Positions 17,725-26,863 of a stretch of 64,000 bases of DNA are shown here, one piece after another. Positions within the stretch are counted from its first letter, which is position 1; every line of letters starts with the position of its first letter. The stretch covers positions 50,724 to 114,723 of the forward strand of contig NZ_LDWR01000023.1 of assembly GCF_001039005.1 (NCBI RefSeq), read 5' to 3'. Under the pieces are notes generated by a model that was given only the letters and a program-made list of their open reading frames with translations, was not told the DNA's origin and ran no database searches. A program made the position numbers and the translations under genes. Origin of the DNA: Burkholderia cepacia. GTDB lineage: Bacteria > Pseudomonadota > Gammaproteobacteria > Burkholderiales > Burkholderiaceae.

Positions 17725-17753
17725 TTGCGAACCGCATTTCGGCATAGTATAAG
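17725..17753 (+). promoter_or_regulatory. Promoter of the Pot-type transporter / etf / aruI operon
   Basis: TTGCGA (17725-17730), 17 bp, TATAAG (17748-17753) reads toward the transporter gene at 17805. The shared dyad (17759-17774) lies just downstream of this -10, where a bound repressor would block initiation. The same dyad contains the -35 of the opposite operon, so one site controls both directions. Confidence 0.55.
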
Positions 17754-17774
17754 TTCTGTTAAATGAACGTTCAA
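17746..17774 (-). promoter_or_regulatory. Promoter and operator of the CoA operon (regulon site 3)
   Basis: On the minus strand: -35 TTGAAC (17774-17769), 17 bp, -10 TATACT (17751-17746), identical hexamers and spacing to sites 2 and 4. The dyad here is TTGAAC-N4-ATTTAA (17774-17759), weaker in its second half; TGAACGTTCA (17764-17773) is a perfect palindrome inside it. Confidence 0.75.
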
Positions 17775-17804
17775 CCCAAATGTGAGTTGACCAGGAGACA
17801 CGCG

Positions 17805-18971
17805 ATGAGCGCGGTGATGGAGACGACGGCAGGTGTGGAGCAGGGTGGGCCCGGTGCGCACGCGGTTCGCGCGGAACCGGTGGGGCGCACGGCGAGCGGT
17901 GCGGGTCTGCAGATCGACCGCGTGTCGAAACGCTACGGCAACGTGCATGCGCTGCGGGAAACGACGATCGACATTCCGCGCGGCGAATTCCTGACGATCC
18001 TCGGGCCGTCGGGTTCCGGCAAGACGACGCTGCTGACGATCGTCGCGGGGTTCGAGCATCCGACGACCGGCGACCTGCGCGTCGGCGGCCGCAGCATCGT
18101 CGCGTTGCCGCCCGAGAAGCGCAACTTCGGGATGGTGTTCCAGGGTTATGCGCTGTTTCCGCACATGACGGTCGAGCAGAACGTCGCGTATCCGCTGATG
18201 GTGCGCAAGCAGAAGGGGCCCGACGCGGTGAAGCGCGTGAAGGCCGCGCTCGATCTCGTGCGGCTCGGCCAGCTCGCGGACCGGTTGCCGCGCCAGTTGT
18301 CCGGCGGCCAGCAGCAGCGCGTCGCGATTGCGCGCGCGCTGGTGTTCGATCCCGATCTCGTGCTGCTCGACGAGCCGCTCGGCGCGCTCGACCGCAAGCT
18401 GCGCGGCGAGGTGCAGGTCGAACTCAAGGCGCTGCACGAACGGCTCGGCGCAACGTTCCTGTTCGTCACGCACGATCAGGAGGAGGCGCTGTCGATGTCG
18501 GACCGCATCGCGATCATGCGCGACGGCCGGCTCGAACAGATCGGGACGCCGGACGGGTTGTACGAACAGCCGGCCAACCGCTTCGTCGCCGATTTCCTCG
18601 GCAAGAGCAACTTCATCGAAGGTATCGCGCTCGGCGGCGATGCCGCGGCGACGCACTATCGCGTCGGCGATGCGCGGTTCGTCGCGCCCGCCTGCGGCGC
18701 TCGGCCGGACGACACGCTGCTGTTCGCGCTGCGGCCGGAGAAGGTTGGCGTCTCGGCCACATCGTGTGGTGGCGTGCACAACGAAGTGGCCGGCCGGATT
18801 CGCCACTGGAGCTATTTCGGTTCGTCGTACCGCTTCGAGATCGACACCGCGGCGCTCGGTTGCGTGACCGCCGATGTGCCGGCCTGGCGCGGACTCGCGT
18901 CGCCGCGCACCGGCATGGACGTGTTCGTGCAGTGGGAGCGTGACGCCACCTGCCGGATCGAGCGCGACTGA
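17805..18971 (+). CDS. ABC transporter ATP-binding protein, spermidine/putrescine (PotA) type
   Basis: 388-residue ATPase of a polyamine-type importer. Walker A GPSGSGKTTLL (about 67-77), Q-loop region NFGMVFQGYALFPHM, ABC signature [15 protein letters not shown] (about 165-180), Walker B LVLLDEPLGALD, switch His in FVTHDQEEALSMSDRI, and a C-terminal TOBE regulatory domain (about 290-385). The start at 17805 is set by AGGAG at 17793-17797. It leads a nine-gene operon running to 26787 (transporter, oxidoreductase, etfBA, MarC protein, AruI-like enzyme). The substrate is probably a cationic compound, judged from family and neighbours. Confidence 0.88.
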   Translation: MSAVMETTAGVEQGGPGAHAVRAEPVGRTASGAGLQIDRVSKRYGNVHALRETTIDIPRGEFLTILGPSGSGKTTLLTIVAGFEHPTTGDLRVGGRSIVALPPEKRNFGMVFQGYALFPHMTVEQNVAYPLMVRKQKGPDAVKRVKAALDLVRLGQLADRLPRQLSGGQQQRVAIARALVFDPDLVLLDEPLGALDRKLRGEVQVELKALHERLGATFLFVTHDQEEALSMSDRIAIMRDGRLEQIGTPDGLYEQPANRFVADFLGKSNFIEGIALGGDAAATHYRVGDARFVAPACGARPDDTLLFALRPEKVGVSATSCGGVHNEVAGRIRHWSYFGSSYRFEIDTAALGCVTADVPAWRGLASPRTGMDVFVQWERDATCRIERD

Positions 18972-19091
18972 CGCGACGAACGATGCATCCCGCGCGACGC
19001 GGCGAACGCCGTCGTCGCCGGCCGATTCAACGGTGCCCGGAAACGACGAGATGCGTGCGGGTGCTGCCCCGCCCAGCAAGGAGGAGACACC

Positions 19092-20201
19092 ATGACGAAC
19101 CGCTATCTGCAGGACCTGCTCGACCAGGCACGCGAGCTTCAACCCGCGACCTCGCAGCGCCGCCGCGACTTCCTGCGGCTGTGCGCGGCCGCCGGCGTCG
19201 CGCCTACGCTGCTGGCGGCGGGCGCGAAGGACGCGCTGGCCGCGAACCCGAAGGAGATCGTGCTCAGCGCGTGGGGCGGCGAGGCGCGCTCCGCGTTTCG
19301 CTCCGCCTATATGGACCCGTTCACGAAGGTGAGCGGGATCCGGATGGGCTACGACTCGTCGCCGGAGGACGGCAAGATCAAGGCGATGGTCGAGAACCGG
19401 AACGTGATCTGGGACGTGATGGATCTCGACGGTTTCGCGGCGATCAAGCTCGGCAAGCAGGGGTTCCTGCGGCCGATCGATTATTCGGTCGTCGGCCGTA
19501 ACGCGTTGCCGGGGCTCGCATCGGATTTCGGCGTGCCGTCGTACTTGCTGAGCTACGTGCTCGTCTACGACGCGCGCAAGTTCGGCGCGAATCCGCCGAA
19601 GAACTGGGCCGATTTCTGGAGCGTCGGCAAGTTTCCGGGCAAGCGCGGGTTGTGGAAGTGGATGGGCGGCGCGCTCGAGGCCGCGCTGATGGCCGATGGC
19701 GTCGACAAGGACAAGGTCTACCCGATCGATGTGCCGCGTGCGATGAAGAAGCTCAAGGAGCTGCGCTCGAACGTGCTGCTGTGGGATTCGGGCGCGGACA
19801 GCCTGCAACTGCTGCGCAACGGCGAAGTCAGCATGGCGTGTATCTGGCATACGCGCGCGAACGTGCTGCAGCGCGAAAGCAGCGGGCGGTTCCGCTATAC
19901 GTGGGAGCAGGGGCTCGCGTCGTGCGACGTGTGGGGCGTGCCGAAGAACAATCCGTCGGGCGACGCCGTCTGGCAGTTCATCAAGTTCGTGCAGGGCGTC
20001 GAGCCGCAGGTGCGCCTGCTGTCGCTGCTCGGCAACGGGCCGGTGACGCCGGTCGCGACGGCCGCCGTGCCGCAGGCGCTGCGTGCGGACAATCCCGGCA
20101 CGCCGGAGAACTGGGCCAAGCAGTGCAAGGTGAATCCCGAGTGGTGGGCGCAGCATTACGAAGCGACGCTCGCGCAGTACACCGACCTGATGTCGTCCTG
20201 A
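19092..20201 (+). CDS. Periplasmic substrate-binding protein, PotD type, with Tat-like signal
   Basis: 369-residue extracellular solute-binding protein (family 1, PotD/PotF-like). It begins with an unusually long n-region and a twin-arginine motif (QRRRDFLRLCAAAG, about 22-35), suggesting export folded through Tat. Mature domain: SAWGGEARSAFRSAYMDPFT, WDVMDLDGFAAIKLGKQGFL, and WKWMGGALEAALMADGV; aromatic residues typical of polyamine binding pockets are present (WGG, WKW, WDSG). AAGGAGGAG lies just before the start. It follows the ATPase gene by 120 bp and precedes two permease genes. Confidence 0.87.
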   Translation: MTNRYLQDLLDQARELQPATSQRRRDFLRLCAAAGVAPTLLAAGAKDALAANPKEIVLSAWGGEARSAFRSAYMDPFTKVSGIRMGYDSSPEDGKIKAMVENRNVIWDVMDLDGFAAIKLGKQGFLRPIDYSVVGRNALPGLASDFGVPSYLLSYVLVYDARKFGANPPKNWADFWSVGKFPGKRGLWKWMGGALEAALMADGVDKDKVYPIDVPRAMKKLKELRSNVLLWDSGADSLQLLRNGEVSMACIWHTRANVLQRESSGRFRYTWEQGLASCDVWGVPKNNPSGDAVWQFIKFVQGVEPQVRLLSLLGNGPVTPVATAAVPQALRADNPGTPENWAKQCKVNPEWWAQHYEATLAQYTDLMSS

Positions 20202-20226
20202 GCCGCCGCCTCGTGAGCATGACGCC

Positions 20227-21102
20227 ATGAATACCCTGACTACCCCTGTCGCGGGCGCCGCCCCGCTCGGCCGCGCGAAAGCCGACCGCTACTGGCTGCT
20301 GGTCGTGCCGCTGCTCGCGGTGCTGATCGTGCTGTACGTGTATCCGCTCGTGCGCGTGCTGTGGCTCGGCTTCGCGGTGCCGGAGCCCGGCCTGCACAAC
20401 TACGCGCGGCTGCTCGACAACCGTGGCGTGCACCGCGTGCTGTGGACGACACTGCGTGTATGTGCGGTCACGACCGTGTGCTCGGTCGCGCTCGGTTATG
20501 CAATCGCGTATGCGATGGCGCACGTCGGGCCGCGCCAGCGGATCGCGCTGATGTTCGGGCTGCTCGTGCCGTTCTGGGCGTCGGTGCTGGTGCGCGCGTT
20601 CTCGTGGCTGTTCCTGCTCGGCGAGCAGGGGCTCGTCAACACGCTGCTGATGCGCATCGGGCTGATCGACGCGCCGCTGCCGCTGATGCGCAACGAGATC
20701 GGCGTCGTGATCGGGATGATCCACTTCATGATCCCGTACGCGGTGCTGCCGCTGTACGCGAACATGAAGGGCATCGACCCGCAGCTGGTGCGTGCGTCGC
20801 AGGGGCTCGGCGCGGGCGCGCTCGTCACGTTCCGCAAGGTGTATTTCCCGCAGACGCGGCCGGGCATCGTCGGCGCGGCGATCCTCGTGTTCATCTTCTC
20901 GCTCGGCTTTTACGTGACGCCGGTGATTCTCGGCGGCGGCCGCACGGTGATGATCGCCGAATACATCAGCACGCAGATCCTGCAGCTCATGAACTGGGGC
21001 AGCGGGGCGGCGCTCGCGTCGTTGCTGCTGGCGTCGATCCTGGCCGCGCTCGCGCTGCTCGCACGTTTCGTCGACCTGCGCGAGCTGTTCGGCGCGCGCT
21101 GA
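20227..21102 (+). CDS. ABC transporter permease, PotB type
   Basis: 291-residue inner-membrane permease with six predicted membrane segments (first about residues 22-44). The EAA loop reads ...LVRASQGLGAGALVTFRKVYFPQTRPGI at about 185-215, placing it in the binding-protein-dependent permease family. It begins 25 bp after the binding protein and is followed by a second permease at 21124, giving the complete heterodimer. Confidence 0.88.
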   Translation: MNTLTTPVAGAAPLGRAKADRYWLLVVPLLAVLIVLYVYPLVRVLWLGFAVPEPGLHNYARLLDNRGVHRVLWTTLRVCAVTTVCSVALGYAIAYAMAHVGPRQRIALMFGLLVPFWASVLVRAFSWLFLLGEQGLVNTLLMRIGLIDAPLPLMRNEIGVVIGMIHFMIPYAVLPLYANMKGIDPQLVRASQGLGAGALVTFRKVYFPQTRPGIVGAAILVFIFSLGFYVTPVILGGGRTVMIAEYISTQILQLMNWGSGAALASLLLASILAALALLARFVDLRELFGAR

Positions 21103-21123
21103 ATCCGACCGGAGGAATCGAAG

Positions 21124-21918
21124 ATGAAGACCAGACTGACGGCCGGCCGCGCACTCGTGGTTGGCATTGCATGGGCGGCGATCCTGTTCCTGATGCTGCC
21201 GCTGCTCGTGTCGGTGCCCGTGTCGCTGACGCCGAGCGACTACCTGTCGATGCCGGACGGCGCGCTGTCGCTGCGGCATTACAGCGTGCTGCTCGACGAC
21301 GACGGCTGGGTGTCGAGCTTCCTGCAGAGCGGGCTGATCGCGCTCGTTTCGTCGGCGATCTCGGTGACGCTCGGCACCTTGTGCGCGATCGGCTTGTGGA
21401 AGGTGGCATCGCGGCGCGGCGAGCTGGTGCGCGGCGTGATCCTGTTTCCGCTGATCGTGCCGCCGATCGTGTCGGCGCTCGCGTTCTACCGGCTGTGGGG
21501 CGAGCTCGGGATGCTCGACAGCTATCCGGCGGTGATCCTGTCGCATGTCGTGCTGTCGGTGCCTTATGTGGTCGTCGCGGTATCCGCATCGCTCGCGACG
21601 GTCGGCCTGCGGATCGAGCAGGCGTCGCGCAGCCTCGGCGCGAACCTGTCGCAGACGCTGCGCTACGTGATCCTGCCGTCGATCCGGCCCGGCGTGCTGT
21701 CGGCGGCCGTGTTCGCATTCATCCTGTCGTGGGACGAACTGGTCGTCACGCTGTTCATTTCGAGCCGGGGCGTCTACACGCTGCCGCGCCGCATGTGGGA
21801 CGGGATGCGCGAGAACGTGGATCCGGCGATCGCGTCGGTCTCCACGCTGCTGCTGGCGGCTACCTGTATCGCGATCGGCCTGTCGCTGCTGCGCAAGCGT
21901 GCGGCCGGGTCCGTCTGA
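21124..21918 (+). CDS. ABC transporter permease, PotC type
   Basis: 264-residue permease with six predicted membrane segments (first about residues 14-34). The coupling loop is EQASRSLGANLSQTLRYVILP (about 165-185), typical of PotC. GGAGG sits 8-12 bases upstream. Completes the four-component importer with the genes at 17805, 19092 and 20227. Confidence 0.88.
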   Translation: MKTRLTAGRALVVGIAWAAILFLMLPLLVSVPVSLTPSDYLSMPDGALSLRHYSVLLDDDGWVSSFLQSGLIALVSSAISVTLGTLCAIGLWKVASRRGELVRGVILFPLIVPPIVSALAFYRLWGELGMLDSYPAVILSHVVLSVPYVVVAVSASLATVGLRIEQASRSLGANLSQTLRYVILPSIRPGVLSAAVFAFILSWDELVVTLFISSRGVYTLPRRMWDGMRENVDPAIASVSTLLLAATCIAIGLSLLRKRAAGSV

Positions 21919-21960
21919 TATCAACCGAATCAACGTTACGTTGCGGAGAAGAAAAGCACC

Positions 21961-22689
21961 ATGAAAGTCCTGATCGTTCACGCCCATCCCGAACCGCAGT
22001 CGTTCACGACGTCGATGCTGCACCGCGCGGTGAGCACGCTCGAAGCGCAGGGGCATACCGTGACGGTGTCCGACCTGTACGCGATGCAGTGGAACCCGGT
22101 CGCGAGCGCGGCCGATTTCGGCGTGCGGAAGAACCCGGACTATCTCGTCTATGCGCTGGAGCAGCGCGAGAACGTCGCCGCGCATGCGATCGCGCCCGAC
22201 ATCGCCGCCGAACTCGACAAGCTGGTCGCCTGCGACCTGCTGATCCTGAGCTTCCCGCTGTTCTGGTGCTCGATGCCGGCGATCATGAAAGGCTGGATCG
22301 ACCGCGTGCTCGTGTCGGGCAAGGTGTACGGCGGCGTGCGCTTCTACGACCGCGGCGGAATGCGCGGCAAGCGCGCGCTGCTCGCCTATACGTGCGGCGG
22401 CCGCGACTACATGTTCGGCGCGGACGGCGTGCACGGCGAGATGGACCTGATGCTGCGCCACGTGCTGCGCGGCACGCTCGGTTATGCGGGTTTCGACGTG
22501 CTGCCGTCGTTTGTCGGTTATCACGTGCCGTATATCGGCGACGTCGAGCGGGCGGCCGTGCTCGAACGCTACGACGCGTACCTGACGCAGCTCGATCGGC
22601 TGGAACCGATGGCGTTCCCGACGCTCGACGATTTCGATGGCGACATGCGGCCGCGCGAACGCGCGCCGCAGGAAGCCGCGCAGGACTGA
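21961..22689 (+). CDS. NAD(P)H-dependent oxidoreductase, flavodoxin-like quinone reductase family
   Basis: 242-residue FMN/FAD protein of the NQO/KefF/MdaB fold (Flavodoxin_2). Seen: MKVLIVHAHPEPQSFTTSML at the N-terminus, LLILSFPLFWCSMPAIMKGWIDRVL (split here as LLILSFPLFWCSMP and AIMKGWIDRVL, about 90-115) and the loop GGRDYMFGADG. It probably reduces a quinone or a pathway product with NAD(P)H. Its presence inside the transporter-etf operon suggests a redox step in the same pathway, but no specific reaction can be named. Confidence 0.8.
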   Translation: MKVLIVHAHPEPQSFTTSMLHRAVSTLEAQGHTVTVSDLYAMQWNPVASAADFGVRKNPDYLVYALEQRENVAAHAIAPDIAAELDKLVACDLLILSFPLFWCSMPAIMKGWIDRVLVSGKVYGGVRFYDRGGMRGKRALLAYTCGGRDYMFGADGVHGEMDLMLRHVLRGTLGYAGFDVLPSFVGYHVPYIGDVERAAVLERYDAYLTQLDRLEPMAFPTLDDFDGDMRPRERAPQEAAQD

Positions 22690-22712
22690 ACGATTCGATT
22701 CCGGGGGAATGA

Positions 22713-23468
22713 ATGAGCATCAAGGTACTGGTGGCAGTGAAGCGGGTGGTCGATTACAACGTGAAGGTCCGCGTGAAGTCGGACCACACGGGTGTCGACC
22801 TCGCGAACGTGAAGATGTCGATGAACCCGTTCGACGAAATCGCCGTTGAAGAAGCCGTGCGCCTGAAGGAAGCGGGCGTCGCGACCGAAGTGATCGCCGT
22901 GTCGGTGGGCGTCACGCAGGCGCAGGAAACGCTGCGCACGGCGCTGGCGATCGGCGCGGATCGCGCGATCCTCGTCGAATCGACCGACAGCGTCGAGCCG
23001 CTGGCTGTCGCGAAGATCCTGAAGGCGCTGGTCGACAAGGAACAGCCGCAACTGGTGATTCTCGGCAAGCAGGCGATCGACGACGATTCGAACCAGACGG
23101 GCCAGATGCTGGCTGCGCTGGCCGGCCTGCCGCAAGCGACGTTCGCGTCGAAGGTGACGGTCGCCGACGGCAAGGCCACGGTCGCACGTGAAGTCGACGG
23201 CGGCGCGGAAACGCTGTCGCTTCGACTGCCGGCCGTGGTGACCACGGACCTACGCCTGAACGAGCCGCGCTACGTGACGCTGCCGAACATCATGAAGGCG
23301 AAGAAGAAGCCGCTGGAAACCGTGAAGCCGGAAGACCTGGGCGTGGACGTCGCGCCGCGTCTGAAGACGCTGAAGGTGGTCGAACCGCCGAAGCGCGCGG
23401 CCGGCGTGAAGGTGCCGGACGTGAAGACGCTGGTCGAGAAGCTGAAGACCGAAGCCAAGGTGCTGTAA
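22713..23468 (+). CDS. etfB: Electron transfer flavoprotein beta subunit
   Basis: 251-residue EtfB, which binds AMP and docks with acyl-CoA dehydrogenases. N-terminal [20 protein letters not shown], the nucleotide segment [21 protein letters not shown] (about 110-130), and the recognition loop [19 protein letters not shown] (about 182-200) are all present. It overlaps no neighbour and precedes etfA by 16 bp. This pair sits inside a catabolic operon and so probably serves the acyl-CoA dehydrogenase of the divergent operon, perhaps in addition to a housekeeping copy elsewhere (not visible here). Confidence 0.95.
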   Translation: MSIKVLVAVKRVVDYNVKVRVKSDHTGVDLANVKMSMNPFDEIAVEEAVRLKEAGVATEVIAVSVGVTQAQETLRTALAIGADRAILVESTDSVEPLAVAKILKALVDKEQPQLVILGKQAIDDDSNQTGQMLAALAGLPQATFASKVTVADGKATVAREVDGGAETLSLRLPAVVTTDLRLNEPRYVTLPNIMKAKKKPLETVKPEDLGVDVAPRLKTLKVVEPPKRAAGVKVPDVKTLVEKLKTEAKVL

Positions 23469-23484
23469 GAGGGAGCGCAAGGAA

Positions 23485-24432
23485 ATGACGATTCTGGTGA
23501 TTGCAGAACACGACAACGCGTCGGTCAAGGCCGCGACGTTGAATACGGTGGCGGCGGCAGCCGAGGTTGGAAAATTCGTCGGCGGCGACATTCACGTGCT
23601 GGTCGCGGGCCACAACGCACAAGCGGCGGCCGATGCGGCAGCAAAGATCGCAGGTGTTTCGAAGGTGCTGCTGGCCGACGCGCCGCAGCTCGAAGCGGGC
23701 CTCGCGGAAAACGTCGAAGCGACCGCGCTGAACATCGCGAAGGACTACTCGCACATCCTCGCGCCGGCTACCGCCTACGGCAAGAATATCGCGCCGCGTA
23801 TCGCCGCGAAGCTGGACGTCGCGCAGATCTCGGACATCACGGCGGTCGATTCAGCCGACACGTTCGAGCGCCCGATCTACGCGGGCAACGCAATCGCGAC
23901 GGTGCAGTCGAGCGACCCGGTCAAGGTCATCACGGTGCGCTCGACGGGTTTCGATCCGGTGGCGGCCGAAGGCGGCAGCGCAGCGGTCGAGAAGATCGCG
24001 GCAGCGGCCGACACCGGCAAGTCGCAGTTCGTGGGCCGTGAGGTGACGAAGCTGGACCGTCCGGAACTCACAAGCGCAAGCATCATCGTGTCGGGCGGCC
24101 GCGGTCTGGGTAGCGGCGAGAACTACACGAAGGTGCTGGAGCCGCTGGCCGACAAGCTGTCGGCTGCACTCGGCGCATCGCGCGCGGCAGTCGACGCAGG
24201 CTACGTGCCGAACGACTATCAGGTCGGCCAGACCGGCAAGATCGTCGCACCGCAGCTGTACATCGCGGTCGGCATCTCGGGGGCGATCCAGCATCTGGCC
24301 GGCATGAAGGATTCGAAGGTGATCGTCGCGATCAACAAGGATCCGGAAGCGCCGATCTTCAGCGTGGCCGACTACGGCCTCGTCGGCGATCTGTTCGCGA
24401 CGGTCCCCGAACTCCACGCCGAACTCGGCTGA
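23485..24432 (+). CDS. etfA: Electron transfer flavoprotein alpha subunit
   Basis: 315-residue EtfA carrying the redox FAD. N-terminal [20 protein letters not shown], and the C-terminal FAD-binding domain with [20 protein letters not shown] (about 203-222), [20 protein letters not shown] and [20 protein letters not shown] (about 255-275), the complete family signature. Passes electrons from the acyl-CoA dehydrogenase to ETF-quinone oxidoreductase. AAGGAA stands just before the start. Confidence 0.95.
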   Translation: MTILVIAEHDNASVKAATLNTVAAAAEVGKFVGGDIHVLVAGHNAQAAADAAAKIAGVSKVLLADAPQLEAGLAENVEATALNIAKDYSHILAPATAYGKNIAPRIAAKLDVAQISDITAVDSADTFERPIYAGNAIATVQSSDPVKVITVRSTGFDPVAAEGGSAAVEKIAAAADTGKSQFVGREVTKLDRPELTSASIIVSGGRGLGSGENYTKVLEPLADKLSAALGASRAAVDAGYVPNDYQVGQTGKIVAPQLYIAVGISGAIQHLAGMKDSKVIVAINKDPEAPIFSVADYGLVGDLFATVPELHAELG

Positions 24433-24494
24433 CCAAGCCCCGGCCGCGATGCCATTGCATTCCTTATCCACCCGACCGCATCCGAGTGCGAACG

Positions 24495-25133
24495 ATGACC
24501 CTGACGTCGAGCGACGTGCTGCTGTTCCTGACGGGCCTGCTGACGCTGTTCTGTCCGCCCGTCGCGATCCCGATGTACGCGGCGGTCACCGGGCATTTCC
24601 CGGATACGACACAGCGGCAGATCGCGTTCCGGCTGTTCGCGTGGATCGCGACGCTGATGGTCGGCGCGGTATGGGGCGGGCAGTTCCTGCTGCGCATGCT
24701 CGGCCTGACGCTCGGCGCATTGACGCTGACCGGCGGCCTCGTGCTGTGCCTGTGGTCGATCCCGATGATGCGCGGCACGGCGAACGACGAACGCAGCGGC
24801 GGCGACACGCGGCTCGAGTATGCGCAATGGCGCAACTACATCGCGGTGCCGCTGATCTTTCCGCTGTCGATTGGCAGTGCGGTGATGTCGCTCGTGATCA
24901 CGACCGCGACGCGCTTCCATACGCCCGCCGACCTGCTGGCATTGAGCGCCGCCTGTGTGCTGCATGCGGGCGTGATCGGGCTCACGTATGCGTGCTCGGC
25001 GTCGTGGTGCCGCCGGCTCGGCGAGATCGGCAGGACGCTGGTCGAGCGGCTGTCCGGCATCGTGCTGACCGCGATCGCGTTCCAGATGCTCGCGCAGGGC
25101 GTGCGCGAACTGCTGCCGGGGCTCGCGCATTGA
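24495..25133 (+). CDS. MarC-family integral membrane protein
   Basis: 212-residue protein with six predicted membrane segments, matching the MarC (UPF0056) family: LLTLFCPPVAIPMYAAVTGH near the N-terminus, YIAVPLIFPLSIGSAVMSLV in the middle and GIVLTAIAFQMLAQGVRELL at the end. MarC proteins have no firmly established function; they are LysE-superfamily-like, so export of a metabolite is possible. It lies between etfA and the AruI-like gene in the same operon. The ATG at 24495 is preferred to a GTG nine bases upstream; neither has a strong ribosome binding site. Confidence 0.75.
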   Translation: MTLTSSDVLLFLTGLLTLFCPPVAIPMYAAVTGHFPDTTQRQIAFRLFAWIATLMVGAVWGGQFLLRMLGLTLGALTLTGGLVLCLWSIPMMRGTANDERSGGDTRLEYAQWRNYIAVPLIFPLSIGSAVMSLVITTATRFHTPADLLALSAACVLHAGVIGLTYACSASWCRRLGEIGRTLVERLSGIVLTAIAFQMLAQGVRELLPGLAH

Positions 25134-25185
25134 CGGCAGCGGCCGGCGTACGATCTTCAAACCTGTCCTGAACGATGGAAACCTT

Positions 25186-26787
25186 ATGAAAACAGTAGGC
25201 ATGTACCTCGTCGATCTGCTCGCCGCCTACGGCGTCGACACGGTGTTCGGCATTCCCGGCGTGCATACGATCGAGCTGTATCGCGGCCTGGCCGGCAGCG
25301 CGCTGCGTCACGTGAGCGCGCGCCACGAGCAGGGCCTGGGTTTCATGGCGGACGGTTATGCGCGCGCGACCGGCAAGCCCGGCGTGTGTTTTGTGATCAC
25401 CGGGCCCGGCATGACGAACATCGCGACGTCGATGGCGCAGGCGTATGCGGATTCGATTCCGATGCTGGTGATCTCGAGCGTCAACGCATCCGGCGACATT
25501 GGTTCGGGCAACGGCCATCTGCACGAACTGCCGGACCAGCATGCGTTCGCCGACAACGTCGCCGCGTTCAGCTACACGGTGCCGCGCGCCGACGCGCTGC
25601 CGCAGGCGATCGCGCGCGCATTCGCGGTGTTTTCGGGCGGCCGCCCGCGCCCCGTGCATATTCAGATTCCGCTCGACGTGCTCGCGGCGCCTGCCGATGC
25701 GTTGCCGCCGGTGCCGGCCGCGCCGCCGCGCATCGCGCCGGGGCCCGCATCGGCCCAGGGCATCGACGCATTCCGTGCGAAGGCGGCCGCCGCGCGCGCG
25801 CCGCTGATCCTCGCGGGCGGCGGCGCGCTCGACGCAGCCGACGACGTGCGCTGGCTCGCGGAAACGCTCGACGCACCGGTCGTGATGACGATCAACGGGC
25901 GCGGCGTGCTGCCGCCCGCCCATCCGCTCGGCATCGCGTGGTCGGCGTCGAGCGACGCGGTGCGTGCGCTGATGCGCGACAGCGACCTGATCATTGCGCT
26001 CGGCACCGAGCTGGGGCCGACCGACTACGATCTGTACGCAACACGCAGCTTCGCGATACCCGCGCCGCTCGTGCGGATCGACATCGACCCGCAACAGCTG
26101 TGCCGCAACGCGGTGCCCGCGTTGCCGCTGCTCGGCGACGTCGGCGAAACCGTGCGCGCACTCCGGCGCAGCTGGCCGGCCGCTGCGCCCGCGCGCGCGG
26201 ACGGCGACGGCGTCGAACGCGCAGCGATGTGCCGCGCGGCGGCGCGGCAGGAACTGAACGACGAGATGCGGCGCGACCTCGCGCTGCTCGACAGCGTGCG
26301 CGACGCGTTACCCGATGCGGCGATCGTCGGCGATTCGACCCGCATCGTTTACGCGGGCAACGTCGGTTTCGCGGCGCCGCGCCCGCGCAGCTGGTTCAAC
26401 GCGTCGGTGGGATTCGGCTCGCTCGGTTACGGGCTGCCGGCCGCCGTGGGTGCGAGCATTGGCGACGCGTCGCGCCCGGTCGTCTGCGTGGCCGGCGACG
26501 GCGGGCTCCAGTACACGCTCGCGGAGCTCGGTACCGCGGTGCAGCACCGCGCACGCGTGATCGTCGTGCTGCTGAACAACGGCGGGTACGGGGAGATCAA
26601 GCGCGCGATGGTCGACGTCGGTGTCGAGCCGGTCGGCGTGGATCTGCACACGCCGGATTTCGTCGCGATCGCGCGTGCGTACGGATGGGGTGCGCAGCGG
26701 GTCGAAGAGGGTACCTCGCTGGCCGGTGCGCTGAGCGAAGCGGCCGCCCACGACGCGCCGTACCTGATCGAGATCCGCGCGGCCTGA
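25186..26787 (+). CDS. aruI: Thiamine-diphosphate decarboxylase, AruI-like (5-guanidino-2-oxopentanoate decarboxylase)
   Basis: 533-residue ThDP enzyme with the usual three domains: Pyr domain (about 1-170) with catalytic Glu in ARHEQGLGFMADGYARATGK, central domain (about 190-330), and PP domain (about 370-530) with the ThDP/Mg motif GDGGLQYTLAELGTAV ending in LLNNGGYGEI. Segments VDTVFGIPGVHTIELYRGL and GMTNIATSMAQAYADSIPML match P. aeruginosa AruI from memory. AruI decarboxylates 2-ketoarginine to 4-guanidinobutyraldehyde in the arginine transaminase pathway. An AruH-like transaminase at 31005 makes this assignment stronger. Last gene of the operon; a stem-loop follows. Confidence 0.82.
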   Translation: MKTVGMYLVDLLAAYGVDTVFGIPGVHTIELYRGLAGSALRHVSARHEQGLGFMADGYARATGKPGVCFVITGPGMTNIATSMAQAYADSIPMLVISSVNASGDIGSGNGHLHELPDQHAFADNVAAFSYTVPRADALPQAIARAFAVFSGGRPRPVHIQIPLDVLAAPADALPPVPAAPPRIAPGPASAQGIDAFRAKAAAARAPLILAGGGALDAADDVRWLAETLDAPVVMTINGRGVLPPAHPLGIAWSASSDAVRALMRDSDLIIALGTELGPTDYDLYATRSFAIPAPLVRIDIDPQQLCRNAVPALPLLGDVGETVRALRRSWPAAAPARADGDGVERAAMCRAAARQELNDEMRRDLALLDSVRDALPDAAIVGDSTRIVYAGNVGFAAPRPRSWFNASVGFGSLGYGLPAAVGASIGDASRPVVCVAGDGGLQYTLAELGTAVQHRARVIVVLLNNGGYGEIKRAMVDVGVEPVGVDLHTPDFVAIARAYGWGAQRVEEGTSLAGALSEAAAHDAPYLIEIRAA

Positions 26788-26795
26788 AAACGCGA

Positions 26796-26818
26796 ACGGC
26801 CTCGCTGTGCGAGGCCGT
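26796..26818. terminator. Stem-loop between convergent aruI-like and TetR genes
   Basis: ACGGCCTCGC-TGT-GCGAGGCCGT: perfect 10-bp stem, 3-base loop, just after the aruI stop. On the minus strand it is followed by TCGCGTTTTC, a weak T-run for the opposing tetR transcript. Confidence 0.65.
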
Positions 26819-26863
26819 CGTTGCCGCCGCCGGTCGCCCGGCGACGGGTGCGCGCGTGATGCG

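Noticed and set aside
19981..22524. A long minus-strand frame (about 847 codons) opposite the Pot-type permeases.
   Set aside because: His/Arg/Gln-rich composition typical of antisense frames in GC-rich DNA; real genes on the plus strand have complete domains.
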